64,000 nucleotides of DNA from Bolinopsis microptera (GCF_026151205.1 NC_087079.1:18305287-18369286), one strand, 5' to 3'; positions 24,301 to 36,219 are shown, counted from the first letter of the stretch. Notes: a model not told the origin generated them from the sequence alone. Numbers and translations: made by a program.

Positions 24301-27300
24301 AAGTTTGATTCCGGTCGGAGGAAGCTCACAGCAGAAAGCTTAACAAGACGAAAATTTGTATTTTCCAAATGCTGTCCCATTTTCAGATATGAAAATTTCT
24401 GAACACAAATTTGACAGATTTGATGAAATTTTTGCCCAGAAACCAATTAGCCAGTTAATTGATGATGGTATGAAACCAAATTGGGGTACTGGAAGTCAAA
24501 ATCTGGAAGAAAATTGGAAAATCATATTGTCCCATAATCTGTCCCATTTTCAGTTTTTGAAGATGAAATTTCCAGGACCGAAATTTTACAGTTTTGACCG
24601 AATTTCTGACCTGCAACCAATTAGTCAATCAACTATAGTTGGCATATGACACGATTGTGGTGCTAGAAGTTTGATTCCGGTCGGAGGAAGCTCACAGCAG
24701 AAAGCTTAACAAGACGAAAATTTGTATTTTCCAAATGCTGTCCCATTTTCAGATATGAAAATTTCTGAACACAAATTTGACAGATTTGATGAAATTTATG
24801 CCCAGAAAACTATTAATCAGTTAATTGATGATGATTTGAAATCAAATTGGGGTACTGGAAGTCAAAATCTCGAAGAAAATTTGAAAATCATACTGTCCCA
24901 TAGTCTGTCCCATTTTCAGTTTTTGAAGATGAAATTTCCAGGACCGAAATTTTACAGTTTTGACCGAATTTCTGACCTGCAACCAATTAGCCAATCAACT
25001 ATAAATGGCATATGACACGATTGAGGTGCTGGAAGTTTGATTCCGGTCGGAGGAAGCTCACAGCAGAAAGCTTAACAAGACGAAAATTTGTATTTTCCAA
25101 ATGCTGTCCCATTTTCAGATATGAAAATTTCTGAACACAAATTTGACAGATTGGATGAAATTTATGCCCAGAAACCTATTAATCAGTTAATTGATGATGG
25201 TATGAAACCAAATTGGGGTACTGGAAGTCAAAATCTGGAAGAAAATAGGAAAATCATATTGTCCCATAGTCTGTCCCATTTTCAGTTTTTGAAGATGAAA
25301 TTTCCAGGACCGAAATTTTACAGTTTTGACCGAATTTCTGACCTGCAACCAATTAGTCAATCAACTATAGATGGCATATGACACGATTGAGGTGCTGGAA
25401 GTTTGATTCCGGTCGGAGGAAGCTCACAGCAGAAAGCTTAACAAGACGAAAATTTGTATTTTCCAAATGCTGTCCCATTTTCAGATATGAAAATTTCTGA
25501 ACACACATTTGACAGATTTGATAATCTTTTTGCCCAGAAACCAATTAGTCAGTTAATTGATGATGGTATGAAACCAAATTGGGGTACTGGAAGTCAAAAT
25601 CTCGAAGAAAATAGGAAAATCATATTGTCCCATAGTCTGTCCCATTTTCAGTTTTTGAAGATGAAATTTCCAGGACCGAAATTTTACAGTTTTGACCGAA
25701 TTTCTGACCTGCAACTAATTAGCCAATCAACTATAGATGGCATATGACACGATTGAGGTCCTGGAAGTTTGATTCCGGTCGGAGGAAGCTCACAGCAGAA
25801 AGCTTAACAAGACGAAAATTTGTATTTTCCAAATGCTGTCCCATTTTCAGATATGAAAATTTCTGAACACAAATTTGACAGATTTGATGAAATTTTTGCC
25901 CAGAAACCAATTAGCCAGTTAATTGATGATGGTATGAAACCAAATTGGGGTACTGGAAGTCAAAATCTGGAAGAAAATTGGAAAATCATATTGTCCCATA
26001 GTCTGTCCCATTTTCAGTTTTTGAAGATGAAATTTCCAGGACCGAAATTTTACAGTTTTGACCGAATTTCTGACCTGCAACCAATTAGTCAATCAACTAT
26101 AGTTGGCATATGACACGATTGTGGTGCTAGAAGTTTGATTCCGGTCGGAGGAAGCTCACAGCAGAAAGCTTAACAAGACAAAAATTTGTATTTTCCAAAT
26201 GCTGTCCCATTTTCAGATATGAAAATTTCTGAACACAAATTTGACAGATTTGATGAAATTTTTGCCCAGAAACCAATTAGCCAGTTAATTGATGATGGTA
26301 TGAAACCAAATTGGGGTACTGGAAGTCAAAATCTGGAAGAAAATTGGAAAATCATATTGTCCCATAATCTGTCCCATTTTCAGTTTTTGAAGATGAAATT
26401 TCCAGGACCGAAATTTTACAGTTTTGACCGAATTTCTGACCTGCAACCAATTAGTCAATCAACTATAGTTGGCATATGACACGATTGTGGTGCTAGAAGT
26501 TTGATTCCGGTCGGAGGAAGCTCACAGCAGAAAGCTTAACAAGACGAAAATTTGTATTTTCCAAATGCTGTCCCATTTTCAGATATGAAAATTTCTGAAC
26601 ACAAATTTGACAGATTGGATGAAATTTATGCCCAGAAAACTATTAATCAGTTAATTGATGATGATTTGAAACCAAATTGGGGTACTGGAAGTCAAAATCT
26701 CGAAGAAAATTTGAAAATCATACTGTCCCATAGTCTGTCCCATTTTCAGTTTTTGAAGATGAAATTTCCAGGACCGAAATTTTACAGTTTTGACCGAATT
26801 TCTGACCTGCAACCAATTAGCCAATCAACTATAAATGGCATATGACACGATTGAGGTGCTGGAAGTTTGATTCCGGTCGGAGGAAGCTCACAGCAGAAAG
26901 CTTAACAAGACGAAAATTTGTATTTTCCAAATGCTGTCCCATTTTCAGATATGAAAATTTCTGAACACAAATTTGACAGATTGGATGAAATTTATGCCCA
27001 GAAACCTATTAATCAGTTAATTGATGATGGTATGAAACCAAATTGGGGTACTGGAAGTCAAAATCTCGAAGAAAATAGGAAAATCATATTGTCCCATAGT
27101 CTGTCCCATTTTCAGTTTTTGAAGATGAAATTTCCAGGACCGAAATTTTACAGTTTTGACCGAATTTCTGACCTGCAACCAATTAGTCAATCAACTATAG
27201 ATGGCATATGACACGATTGAGGTGCTGGAAGTTTGATTCCGGTCGGAGGAAGCTCACAGCAGAAAGCTTAACAAGACGAAAATTTGTATTTTCCAAATGC

Positions 27301-28477
27301 TGTCCCATTTTCAGATATGAAAATTTCTGAACACACATTTGACAGATTTGATAAACTTTTTGCCCAGAAACCAATTAGTCAGTTAATTGATGATGGTATG
27401 AAACCAAATTGGGGTACTGGAAGTCAAAATCTCGAAGAAAATAGGAAAATCATATTGTCCCATAGTCTGTCCCATTTTCAGTTTTTGAAGATGAAATTTC
27501 CAGGACCGAAATTTTACAGTTTTGACCGAATTTCTGAGCTGCAACTAATTAGCCAATCAACTATAGATGGCATATGACACGATTGAGGTCCTGGAAGTTT
27601 GATTCCGGTCGGAGGAAGCTCACAGCAGAAAGCTTAACAAGACGAAAATTTGTATTTTCCAAATGCTGTCCCATTTTCAGATATGAAAATTTCTGAACAC
27701 AAATTTGACAGATTTGATGAAATTTTTGCCCAGAAACCAATTAGCCAGTTAATTGATGATGGTATGAAACCAAATTGGGGTACTGGAAGTCAAAATCTGG
27801 AAGAAAATTGGAAAATCATATTGTCCCATAGTCTGTCCCATTTTCAGTTTTTGAAGATGAAATTTCCAGGACCGAAATTTTATAGTTTTTACCGAATTTC
27901 TGACCTGCAACCAATTAGTAAATCAACTATAGATGGCATATGACACGATTGAGGTGCTGGAAGTTTGATTCCGGTCGGAGGAAGCTCACAGCAGAAAGCT
28001 TAACAAGACGAAAATTTGTATTTTCCAAATGCTGTCCCATTTTCAGATATGAAAATTTCTGAACACAAATTTGACAGATTTGATGAAATTTTTGCCCAGA
28101 AACCAATTAGCCAGTTAATTGATGATGGTATGAAACCAAATTGGGGTACTGGAAGTCAAAATCTGGAAGAAAATTGGAAAATCATATTGTCCCATAGTCT
28201 GTCCCATTTTCAGTTTTTGAAGATGAAATTTCCAGGACCGAAATTTTACAGTTTTGACCGAATTTCTGACCTGCAACTAATTAGTCAATCAACTATAAAT
28301 GGCATATGACACGATTGAGGTGCTGGAAGTTTGATTCCGGTCGGAGGAAGCTCACAGCAGAAAGCTTAACAAGACGAAAATTTGTATTTTCCAAATGCTG
28401 TCCCATTTTCAGATATGAAAATTTCTGAACACAAATTTGACAGATTGGATGAAATTTATGCCCAGAAACCAATAATA
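18391..28477 (+). repeat. 366-bp dimeric satellite, about 27.5 copies, with higher-order pattern
   Basis: Every unit is 366 bp, a multiple of three. Each consists of two diverged halves (about 167 and 199 bp), both starting CCCATTTTCAG. Nearly all units keep a frame of 97 codons from a TTG, or 86 codons from the first ATG (MKISEHKFDR...), ending at ATA TGA. Variants recur in order: units with an in-frame TAA start at 18866 and 22892, exactly 11 units apart, each followed by the same series. A five-unit series repeats at 25088 and 26918. The array is cut at 28477, where ATATATTTAAATT follows. Whether the frame is translated is unknown; many variant positions change amino acids. Confidence 0.97.
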
Positions 28478-28507
28478 TATTTAAATTAACTAACAGTGAA
28501 AATTCAG

Positions 28508-28613
28508 GACAGACCCTGCATCTCGAGTGGACCATTGGGAAGAAGATGTTTTGAGGCTGATGCTCCATACTGAGGACGTTTCTGGAACTCTAGGAGTAAC
28601 CTGTTCTATCCAG
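28508..28613 (+). CDS. Possible internal exon, unknown gene
   Basis: A plus-strand frame of 35 codons bounded by an acceptor (AAAATTCAG at 28499-28507) and a donor (CAG|GTAACT). It encodes VDHWEEDVLRLMLHTEDVSG followed by TLGVTCSIQ. The entry phase is 2 and the exit phase 0. No family recognised. It begins 30 bases after the satellite array stops, so if it is real the array would lie in an intron. The support is only the two splice borders and the open frame. Confidence 0.3.
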
Positions 28614-29322
28614 GTAACTATGGCAACCACTTTTGTTAATATACAAACTAATTACAACACTACAAATCTATTACATTTATTGAGAAAATTATGTAATGTA
28701 ACGCGATGGAACTTCTTTAAGCGGATAATTCCAGTCCAAACCCTGGAAACATGACATGAAAGATTTGTTTTACTTGTTGCATGAAAAGCACTAATATATA
28801 ATATTAGTTATCTGTTATATCCATTATCCAAGTATCTTCTTATTAATATCTTATTTCAATCGGGCACTCGGTGACCTGTGTGTTATTCAGTTATTGTCAT
28901 GTGATTCTGTCCTGTTCAAGTTGCAAATCACAATTTTAACTGATTTGGAACTTAAATAACCCGAATTACGGGTTTAAACTGGATATCGCAGTGATATGAC
29001 AAGTTTTAGCGAGATTTCAACTAAACTAGAGCGTACTTTGTTTTCGTTACATAAAACATTAAATAGTTTATTAGATAGTTTATTGAAGAGAAAGTGGATT
29101 AACGAGGCTGATATTGGTCACTCCGATTGTAACAGTGTAACACTTGACTTTTAAATTTTTAATAGTTTAATGAATCTTTAATAATGGTTTAAATAGACAC
29201 TCACATATTTTAAAGCTACGACGAATAAGAAACAAATTTTCCTTGCCAGCTAAATTAAGATGAAATCAACAAACGGAATAGAAAATCACTTCCCAAAAAA
29301 TGAAATAAAACTAGTTAAAAGG
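28614..29322. other. No gene; probable 3' flank of the minus-strand gene
   Basis: AT-rich. On the minus strand AATAAA-type signals lie near 29068 and 29081 (seen as TTTATT on the plus strand), downstream of the stop at 29323, and could serve for polyadenylation. Confidence 0.35.
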
Positions 29323-31246
29323 TTAATGTAAAATGCTAATGAACTCCTTTACATTTGCCACAATCTTCTCGTTACTCTGTTTCTTCAGAAGCCATATTGC
29401 TGGAGAGACCATGTCTTCAAGAACGTACATCTCCTCGTCAAGTGAACTAGATCTAGCTATCTCCACCATACACTTGGTCATGTTTTGTAGATAATTCAAT
29501 TTGTGAGGGGGTTCTCTTTCAAGTGTCTCAATGATAATATCAGAAATAAATTTGAAGATCTTGGCGAGTTCAGTTTTTCCTGGAGCAGCATATTCAACTG
29601 TTTTATCATAGGACATCTTGCTAAGCTCGTTGAAGACCAGTTTGTACTTCAAGGGATATCTGGTCATTAGCCAGAGCACTTTAAGAAGGGGTGGATCAAT
29701 AGGGTTTACACAAATAGCTATTCCAATCACATCGTTAACAAGCATGTGCTCTAGTCTTGAGACGTCCAGATTGTGGGACTCTGGGAACACAATTACACTG
29801 TTCATGAATGTTAAAAAATAATCCATCATGCTTTTGTGCTTCTCCATCTTCCCCCAGATAATTGGGAGGATGTTTCCTATCTTTTCTAGAGTAAGGAAGT
29901 TTAACTCATGCTCACGAATCATAATTATGAATGTGTAGATAATGTTACCGATCAAGTCATGATGGTCAGTACACTGCAAGCCGTGTAATAAAAAGTCCAC
30001 AGTTTTGAACTTGTTGTCCATATCTTGAAGTTCATCCAAAGTGCCGGCACTGATGATGACATGAAGTGTCTTGATGCTTGTATGAAAAGCACATTTCTGA
30101 CTCGAAAACCCCTCTGGGAAAATGGTCATGCTGCTAAAAGATTCCTCCTGTGTAACAACAAAATGATTTATGTGCAACCCAGTGAAGGTCATCACCATTT
30201 CTAAAAGATGTGAAGTTTTCTCAAAATTCTGCAGAATATTCGAAACAATATTTGACGTTGACGAGAGGTAAGATGGATTTCTTTTACTGAACGCCAGCAG
30301 TGTCGAAATAATCTCATTTCCGGGACTGGAGAGGAGATCTCTTAGCTCGTCAGATTTTGCGTCAGCTTTAATAACCGAATAGATAGAACTTAAACATGAT
30401 CTAGCATGTTTTGGTTTTATTCCAATCGAGTCCGTTTGCTTAGTGTACGCACCGAACTGAAAGATCGATCCCGCTTTGAACACTATTTCACTTTTCAAGA
30501 AGGCTATCATCAAATGAAGCAGTGCAATTCTATCCATATTGGGTAAACTAGAAGTCGTCACTTGACCCTGTAGTTCTATAAAGCTAGTAATTGCATTTGT
30601 TATCAAACAGCAGGGATCCGACTTAGAATGGCTCGATAAGCAGAAGTTGGTAGTGTTTTGCGGTAATTTTTCCAGAAAGAGGACCAGTCTTTCCATAATT
30701 CTGGAGCTGAGAATGAGTTTCAAGTATCGTTTCAAGTTTTTTGCGGTCATAGAATATCTTGTGACTAAGGAGGAGAGAGTTTCGGCTATCAGTTGTAGAG
30801 CATCCAATTCCACCGCATGTCTGCAAATCTGATGGAATGCTTCTGTACCTCCATCAGCAGAAACCAGCCAGCTTACCGTTTCTGAAATAATTAAAACTTT
30901 AATTTAAAGTAAGGACCATTATCTTCGCAATATCCCGATTTTATCAAGAATATAAAATAACAAGTAAGCTAGTAAAGACGAATTCCGAAAGTTAAAGAGT
31001 TTAAATTGCGTATATTATAGTATTTGTACCTTTCAGCAGCTTCTCTTCTTTATTTACAAGTTCCAGTAGTTGCGTACAGAGTCTAGTCGCTTCTCCTTCT
31101 CTATTGGACCCTTTAGTCGTATCAGTATCTTCTTTACCGGCTCCATCATTCACTAACAGTAGAACACTGGTAATGTAACTTATTTTACTATTTTCTACTT
31201 GGACACGTTCATTTGAGTTTGAGGATATTGGTAAATATAAGTGACC
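29323..31246 (-). CDS. Large helical (armadillo-like?) protein, last two exons
   Basis: A terminal exon of about 520 codons runs from 30881 to a TAA at 29323. It is joined by a phase-1 intron to an exon at 31246-31030 (acceptor TTTTAATAG, donor AAAG|GTACAA). The joined frame reads VNKEEKLLK-E-TVSWLVSADG. The 30881 acceptor is a good TTATTTCAG. The product is Leu/Ile-rich with repeated amphipathic helices and no transmembrane run or cysteine pattern, for example LNFLTLEKIGNILPIIWGKM and PLLKVLWLMTRYPLKYKL. This looks like an alpha-helical repeat scaffold of the armadillo/HEAT type. I cannot name the family. The 5' part is lost upstream, where an assembly gap at 31401-31500 begins only 154 bases away. 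Such a long terminal exon free of stops makes the gene itself secure. Confidence 0.8.
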
Positions 31247-31400
31247 CTATTAAAAGGCACAGTGTAGTTGACTTTGTCACACTATGAAATTACTTAAACC
31301 CTTGATGGTTAGGATAATCGTCTCATCCTCTAGGCTAAATTTGTCACATAACGATATCTTAATCAGGTGATAAGATATTGCTTAAATACGGCCGGCACGG

Positions 31401-31500
31401 NNNNNNNNNNNNNNNNNNNNNNNNNNNNNNNNNNNNNNNNNNNNNNNNNNNNNNNNNNNNNNNNNNNNNNNNNNNNNNNNNNNNNNNNNNNNNNNNNNNN
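31401..31500. other. Assembly gap (100 N)
   Basis: Exactly 100 N, the usual placeholder for a gap of unknown size. The right flank is satellite sequence, so an unassembled repeat array is likely here. Confidence 0.99.
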
Positions 31501-31660
31501 CCAGTACCTCAATTTATTGATTAATTGGTCTTTGAGAAAAAATTTCATCATATAGCTGTCAAATTTGTGTTCAAAAATTTTGTTTGTAGGTTTATAACCT
31601 ACCAAAACGCGCGCCGAGTTGGACTTGTCGACGGTCCTGATATTTTACGAGTATCACCCG
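31501..31660 (-). repeat. Satellite fragment joined to the GTAGGTTTATAACCTAC repeat
   Basis: 31501-31583 is a diverged reverse-complement piece of the 366-bp satellite (CAAATTTGTGTTCAAAAATT, TTGATTAATTGGTCTTTGAG). 31584-31660 continues into the dispersed repeat found at 6026-6127 and 6626-6715. Confidence 0.8.
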
Positions 31661-32310
31661 TTAAAAAATTTGTCCGTTCAACATTTTTTCAAAAATGTTA
31701 AATTATTTAAAGTTACGAATGACAAATGGATGTTTTAGCAAAAATTGAAGGACTTCGCCGCTTCGACGCGCCGCGCAAACTAGCATTCTTCCTTCCTCTG
31801 GAAGAATTGACATCGTCAATCAAAGCAGAAAAAAAGGAATTTTGGAGATCCAAGATCGCGGGAAATTTAGGTTTCGTGTCTATCCGTCACAATTTACCAT
31901 GACAACAAGATCAGAAGGACGCGCGCAGCGCGAGAGGGTTGTTTGCGGAGATTTGTCGCCTCACGTTGTAGGCCCGCCGCGCAAGAGTGCGCGGCTTGGC
32001 TGTTGGCTGTATTGACGTATTGTGGCTTTCGCTACGATAGTAGCAGAAATGATAAGGATATTAATTGATTGACGATGTCAACCCTTCCAGATCGTTCACA
32101 GAAAAACTGTGTAAAAGATCGAAATAAATTACTTCATGTCAACTCAATCTCACTTCCTTTTTCATTACACAGTTTTTATGTACCCTGCATCTTCCCCTTC
32201 TCACTTATTTCTCACTTTCTGCTCATCTCGCCCGCTCAATACATCTTTCCGACGACTCTCTTATCTTCTATAATGATTCCGATTCCCTTCATGGTTTCCG
32301 ATTCCCTTCA
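31661..32310. other. No gene recognised; repeat-like GC patches
   Basis: Contains GCGCGCAGCGCGAG and CGCAAGAGTGCGCGGC patches resembling the GC islands at 5000-7000. A 127-codon open frame (32069-32452, plus) overlaps the palindromic repeat and shows no recognised domain. Confidence 0.4.
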
Positions 32311-32700
32311 TGGTATGCCCCTTTTTCCGCCTTCGGCGGCGCGCGCTTCGCGCGCGAAAAGTGGCATGCAACGTATGTCAAGTCACGCAGTACGCATAGA
32401 CACATGGCTATGTGAACCCGAAAACCAGTCAGGTGCTATTATACACCATTGAGCTATCTGAATCTCGCCGACAACTCAATCCCAACAATTCACTACTTGT
32501 ATATTGTACTAAACATTACATGCCTTATTATATTATATCAGCTGCTGTGTTACACACAAGTGTGTAACTCACACTCATTAACACTAATAATTATACTGAC
32601 CCACCAGATGAATTATATTTGACATACGTTGCATGCCACTTTTCGCGCGCGAAGCGCGCGCCGCCGAAGGTATGCCGCCGAAGGCATGCCGCCGAAGGCA
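32311..32700. mobile_element. Inverted pair of the GC-rich palindromic repeat (possible MITE)
   Basis: 32311-32377 and 32623-32700 are reverse complements over about 55 bp (CCTTCGGCGG..., ...GTTGCATGCCACTTTTCGCG). They enclose roughly 245 bp of unrelated AT-rich sequence. The right copy has two extra CCGCCGAAGGCATG-like repeats. No target duplication was identified. Confidence 0.6.
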
Positions 32701-32887
32701 TGCATAGTTGCAACATTGGATTCTTCGGCTACTTAAACATGGCATAAAATATGGCTGTGGCTAGAATCCCACCCCCATTTTAATTTAAGTCTGTCCATCT
32801 CGCCCACACAAAACATCCTTCTCTGTTATGACACAATTTATCTCCAATTTATCTCCTTTCGTCTCACTTACTTTTGTTGTTATATTA

Positions 32888-33101
32888 GGGGCTGCCCACA
32901 CTACGCCTCTATTCCCCGAATGTCTGCCCACACTACGCCATGTTTTGACGGGCCACATGGCGTGGGTCAAAAAAACCGGATTCACACAACGAGGCGCGTA
33001 GTGTGGGCAGAGCTCCCGCCAGTTGGCGTGGAAACTCGATCGGGGAATTCTGGCACGGATTTTTAAAATTCGGGGAATAGAGGCGTAGTGTGGGCAGACC
33101 C
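32888..33101. mobile_element. PIF/Harbinger-like MITE
   Basis: Terminal inverted repeats of about 34 bp (GGGGCTGCCCACACTACGCC at the left, the reverse complement of GGCGTAGTGTGGGCAGACCC at the right), with CTCTATTCCCCGAAT as the inner part. Flanks are TTA at 32885-32887 and 33102-33104. The 3-bp TTA duplication is typical of PIF/Harbinger. At 214 bp it cannot encode a transposase. An extra internal copy of CTGCCCACACTACGCC lies near 32924. Confidence 0.85.
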
Positions 33102-33192
33102 TTACACATTTTCTCTACCCTGCATCTCCCTCTTATTTCTGCTCAATACATCTTTCCGCCGACTCTCTTCATATCTTCTATAATGACACTTA

Positions 33193-33239
33193 ATTTAAGC
33201 CCTCTCACTCTTTCTGCAAGAAAAAGTGAGAGGACTTAA
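33193..33239. repeat. Strong short hairpin
   Basis: TTAAGCCCTCTCACTCTTTC pairs with the reverse complement AAAAAGTGAGAGGACTTAA across a loop of a few bases. Function unknown. Confidence 0.6.
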
Positions 33240-33256
33240 ATATTTTAAGTTCTAGC

Positions 33257-35322
33257 ATAATTAGCTTCCATAATGAGGTCTGATCGTCATCTTCTTACAG
33301 CGTTCGATGTCTGTGTGAAGGTAAAATGGTGATATCCTCTGGATCAGGCAGAGGTTGAGTGTTATCGGGATTATTTCTTTAGTAGTGGAACAGCAATACT
33401 AAGGTAATGGGACTACTGCGGACCCTCTACCGGCCAAACCTTGTTAACAAAGCCGCAGTCAAGGTTCGGTGAACGGTAGTTAAAAGCGCTTAAGGGACAT
33501 AAGTCAAATTGGTAGAGCAACATCATGTAGTGGACATCTTAAGAAATGAGGAGTGGGTAGAATGTTAGGTTGCTCCTTTATAAATCGTCTTTTTCTCCGA
33601 TAATAAGTTGACATCAAGTCTTGAAAATTATTCGAGAAGAATCTCGAATAATTTAGTTGCAGCGTGCCACATGGCTATCTAAACTGCAAACCCTACCCAT
33701 TGCTGAGCAAGGCCTTTATCTTCTCCGACGAGCGGGATCATCAATAATGAGGTCTGATCGTCATCTTCTTACAGCGTTCGATGTCTGTGTGAAGGTAAAA
33801 TGGTGATATCCTCTGGATCAGGCAGAGGTTGAGTGTTATCGGGATTATTTCTTTAGTAGTGGAACAGCAATACTAAGGTAATGGGACTACTGCGGACCCT
33901 CTACCGGCCAAACCTTGTTAACAAAGCCGCAGTCAAGGTTCGGTGAACGGTAGTTAAAAGCGCTTAAGGGACATAAGTCAAATTGGTAGAGCAACATCAT
34001 GTAGTGGACATCTTAAGAAATGAGGAGTGGGTAGAATGTTAGGTTGCTCCTTTATAAATCGTCTTTTTCTCCGATAATAAGTTGACATCAAGTCTTGAAA
34101 ATTATTCGAGAAGAATCTCGAATAATTTAGTTGCAGCGTGCCACATGGCTATCTAAACTGCAAACCCTACCCATTGCTGAGCAAGGCCTTTATCTTCTCC
34201 GACGAGCGGGATCATCAATAATGAGGTCTGATCGTCATCTTCTTACAGCGTTCGATGTCTGTGTGAAGGTAAAATGGTGATATCCTCTGGATCAGGCAGA
34301 GGTTGAGTGTTATCGGGATTATTTCTTTAGTAGTGGAACAGCAATACTAAGGTAATGGGACTACTGCGGACCCTCTACCGGCCAAACCTTGTTAACAAAG
34401 CCGCAGTCAAGGTTCGGTGAACGGTAGTTAAAAGCGCTTAAGGGACATAAGTCAAATTGGTAGAGCAACATCATGTAGTGGACATCTTAAGAAATGAGGA
34501 GTGGGTAGAATGTTAGGTTGCTCCTTTATAAATCGTCTTTTTCTCCGATAATAAGTTGACATCAAGTCTTGAAAATTATTCGAGAAGAATCTCGAATGTC
34601 AACTTATTATCGGAGAAAAAGACGATTTATAAAGGAGCAACCTAACATTCTACCCACTCCTCATTTCTTAAGATGTCCACTACATGATGTTGCTCTACCA
34701 ATTTGACTTATGTCCCTTAAGCGCTTTTAACTACCGTTCACCGAACCTTGACTGCGGCTTTGTTAACAAGGTTTGGCCGGTAGAGGGTCCGCAGTAGTCC
34801 CATTACCTTAGTATTGCTGTTCCACTACTAAAGAAATAATCCCGATAACACTCAACCTCTGCCTGATCCAGAGGATATCACCATTTTACCTTCACACAGA
34901 CATCGAACGCTGTAAGAAGATGACGATCAGACCTCATTATTGATGATCCCGCTCGTCGGAGAAGATAAAGGCCTTGCTCAGCAATGGGTAGGGTTTGCAG
35001 TTTAGATAGCCATGTGGCACGCTGCAACTAAATTATTCGAGATTCTTCTCGAATAATTTTCAAGACTTGATGTCAACTTATTATCGGAGAAAAAGACGAT
35101 TTATAAAGGAGCAACCTAACATTCTACCCACTCCTCATTTCTTAAGATGTCCACTACATGATGTTGCTCTACCAATTTGACTTATGTCCCTTAAGCGCTT
35201 TTAACTACCGTTCACCGAACCTTGACTGCGGCTTTGTTAACAAGGTTTGGCCGGTAGAGGGTCCGCAGTAGTCCCATTACCTTAGTATTGCTGTTCCACT
35301 ACTAAAGAAATAATTAGCTTCC
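33257..35322. repeat. 474-bp units: 2.8 direct copies, then 1.5 inverted copies, between 13-bp direct repeats
   Basis: Direct units start at 33271, 33745 and 34219 (period 474). The third stops at about 34595, where the sequence switches to the reverse complement; inverted units start at 34596 and 35070 (again 474 apart). ATAATTAGCTTCC occurs at 33257-33269 and 35310-35322, just outside the block, like a target-site duplication, although its first five bases also continue the unit on the right. Each unit contains a perfect stem, ATTATTCGAGA with TCTCGAATAAT. Copies appear identical. A stretch CAAATTGGTAGAGCAACATC resembles a tRNA D-arm (A box) but no matching B box is clear. Penelope-like elements can show such tandem and inverted partial copies; no coding region supports that here. 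Confidence 0.9.
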
Positions 35323-36219
35323 GTTAGGAATTGGGTCGGCGTTGGGGTCACTGTAGAGGGTTGATGTTTCGAATAGTCATTCAGGGCCACCTAAAGAACG
35401 TGTTAAAGAAGTCACTTGACAGTCGAGTGTAGAGTGATTAATCATCATCCATCCACTCGAAAGCCATGAATCGGGACAAATTAAGTTCATTATCATTATC
35501 TCAATATCATGATTATTACTTGCTTTGTTCAAAACTACCACAATTCAAATTACACTGTTTTAAATTTAATTTAAACATTATCATTTATTTGATTTCAATG
35601 TGAACTTCATATCAACATGGATTCTAATTCATAGTAACTGTACTTTTAGTTGTTTCACCATTATACTTTGAGCAGGCTGTGAAAAATGAAACTAATTCAG
35701 TTTCAGATTAGTAGAATAGATAAAATATAATTTCGATGACTAAAAGTAATATTAACAAATCCGTTAAAGTAGGTATAGTCTAACGGGGAATTCAAATAAA
35801 GAATCTGGCATGATAAAAAGAAGTCTCTAGGATATAACTATGAAAGGTTTAACTTTTATCAATATCAGGTATATTTAGGCAAAATAAGAAAACCTTAGGC
35901 GAAAGGTTCAAATAAAAATTACAAAACGAATGAAAATTCAAATATCAATAAAATAAGTTTATTACTTCAGGTATAAACATGCGTCTTTACTTTATACGCG
36001 TACACTTTATGTACAAATAAAACTTTAAATGAATAACGATGTTAGCATTGAATCTTAGATACTAAATGGTTTTCACTCTAGAATTTCGGCCACAAAATCA
36101 GAACTTTTTGTTAAAATATCAGCTTTATTTTTACACCCCAAAAACGACATAACAAGGAATAAATAGCGAACAGTTTTGATGCAATATCCTGTGCTGAAGC
36201 AGCCGAATTTGTTTGTTCC
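35323..36219. other. AT-rich, no gene recognised
   Basis: Non-coding in all frames as far as I can see; also present in copy B (39882-40778). Confidence 0.4.

Noticed and set aside
18391-28477. CRISPR-like regular repeats
   Set aside because: Units are 366 bp with no unique spacers, in an animal genome; this is satellite DNA.
32069-32452. 127-codon plus-strand open frame
   Set aside because: It runs through the GC-rich palindromic repeat and has no recognised domain or splice support.
33271-35315. Small RNA gene or hammerhead ribozyme in the 474-bp unit
   Set aside because: No CTGATGA...GAAA core and no snRNA match; the A-box-like stretch has no clear B box.
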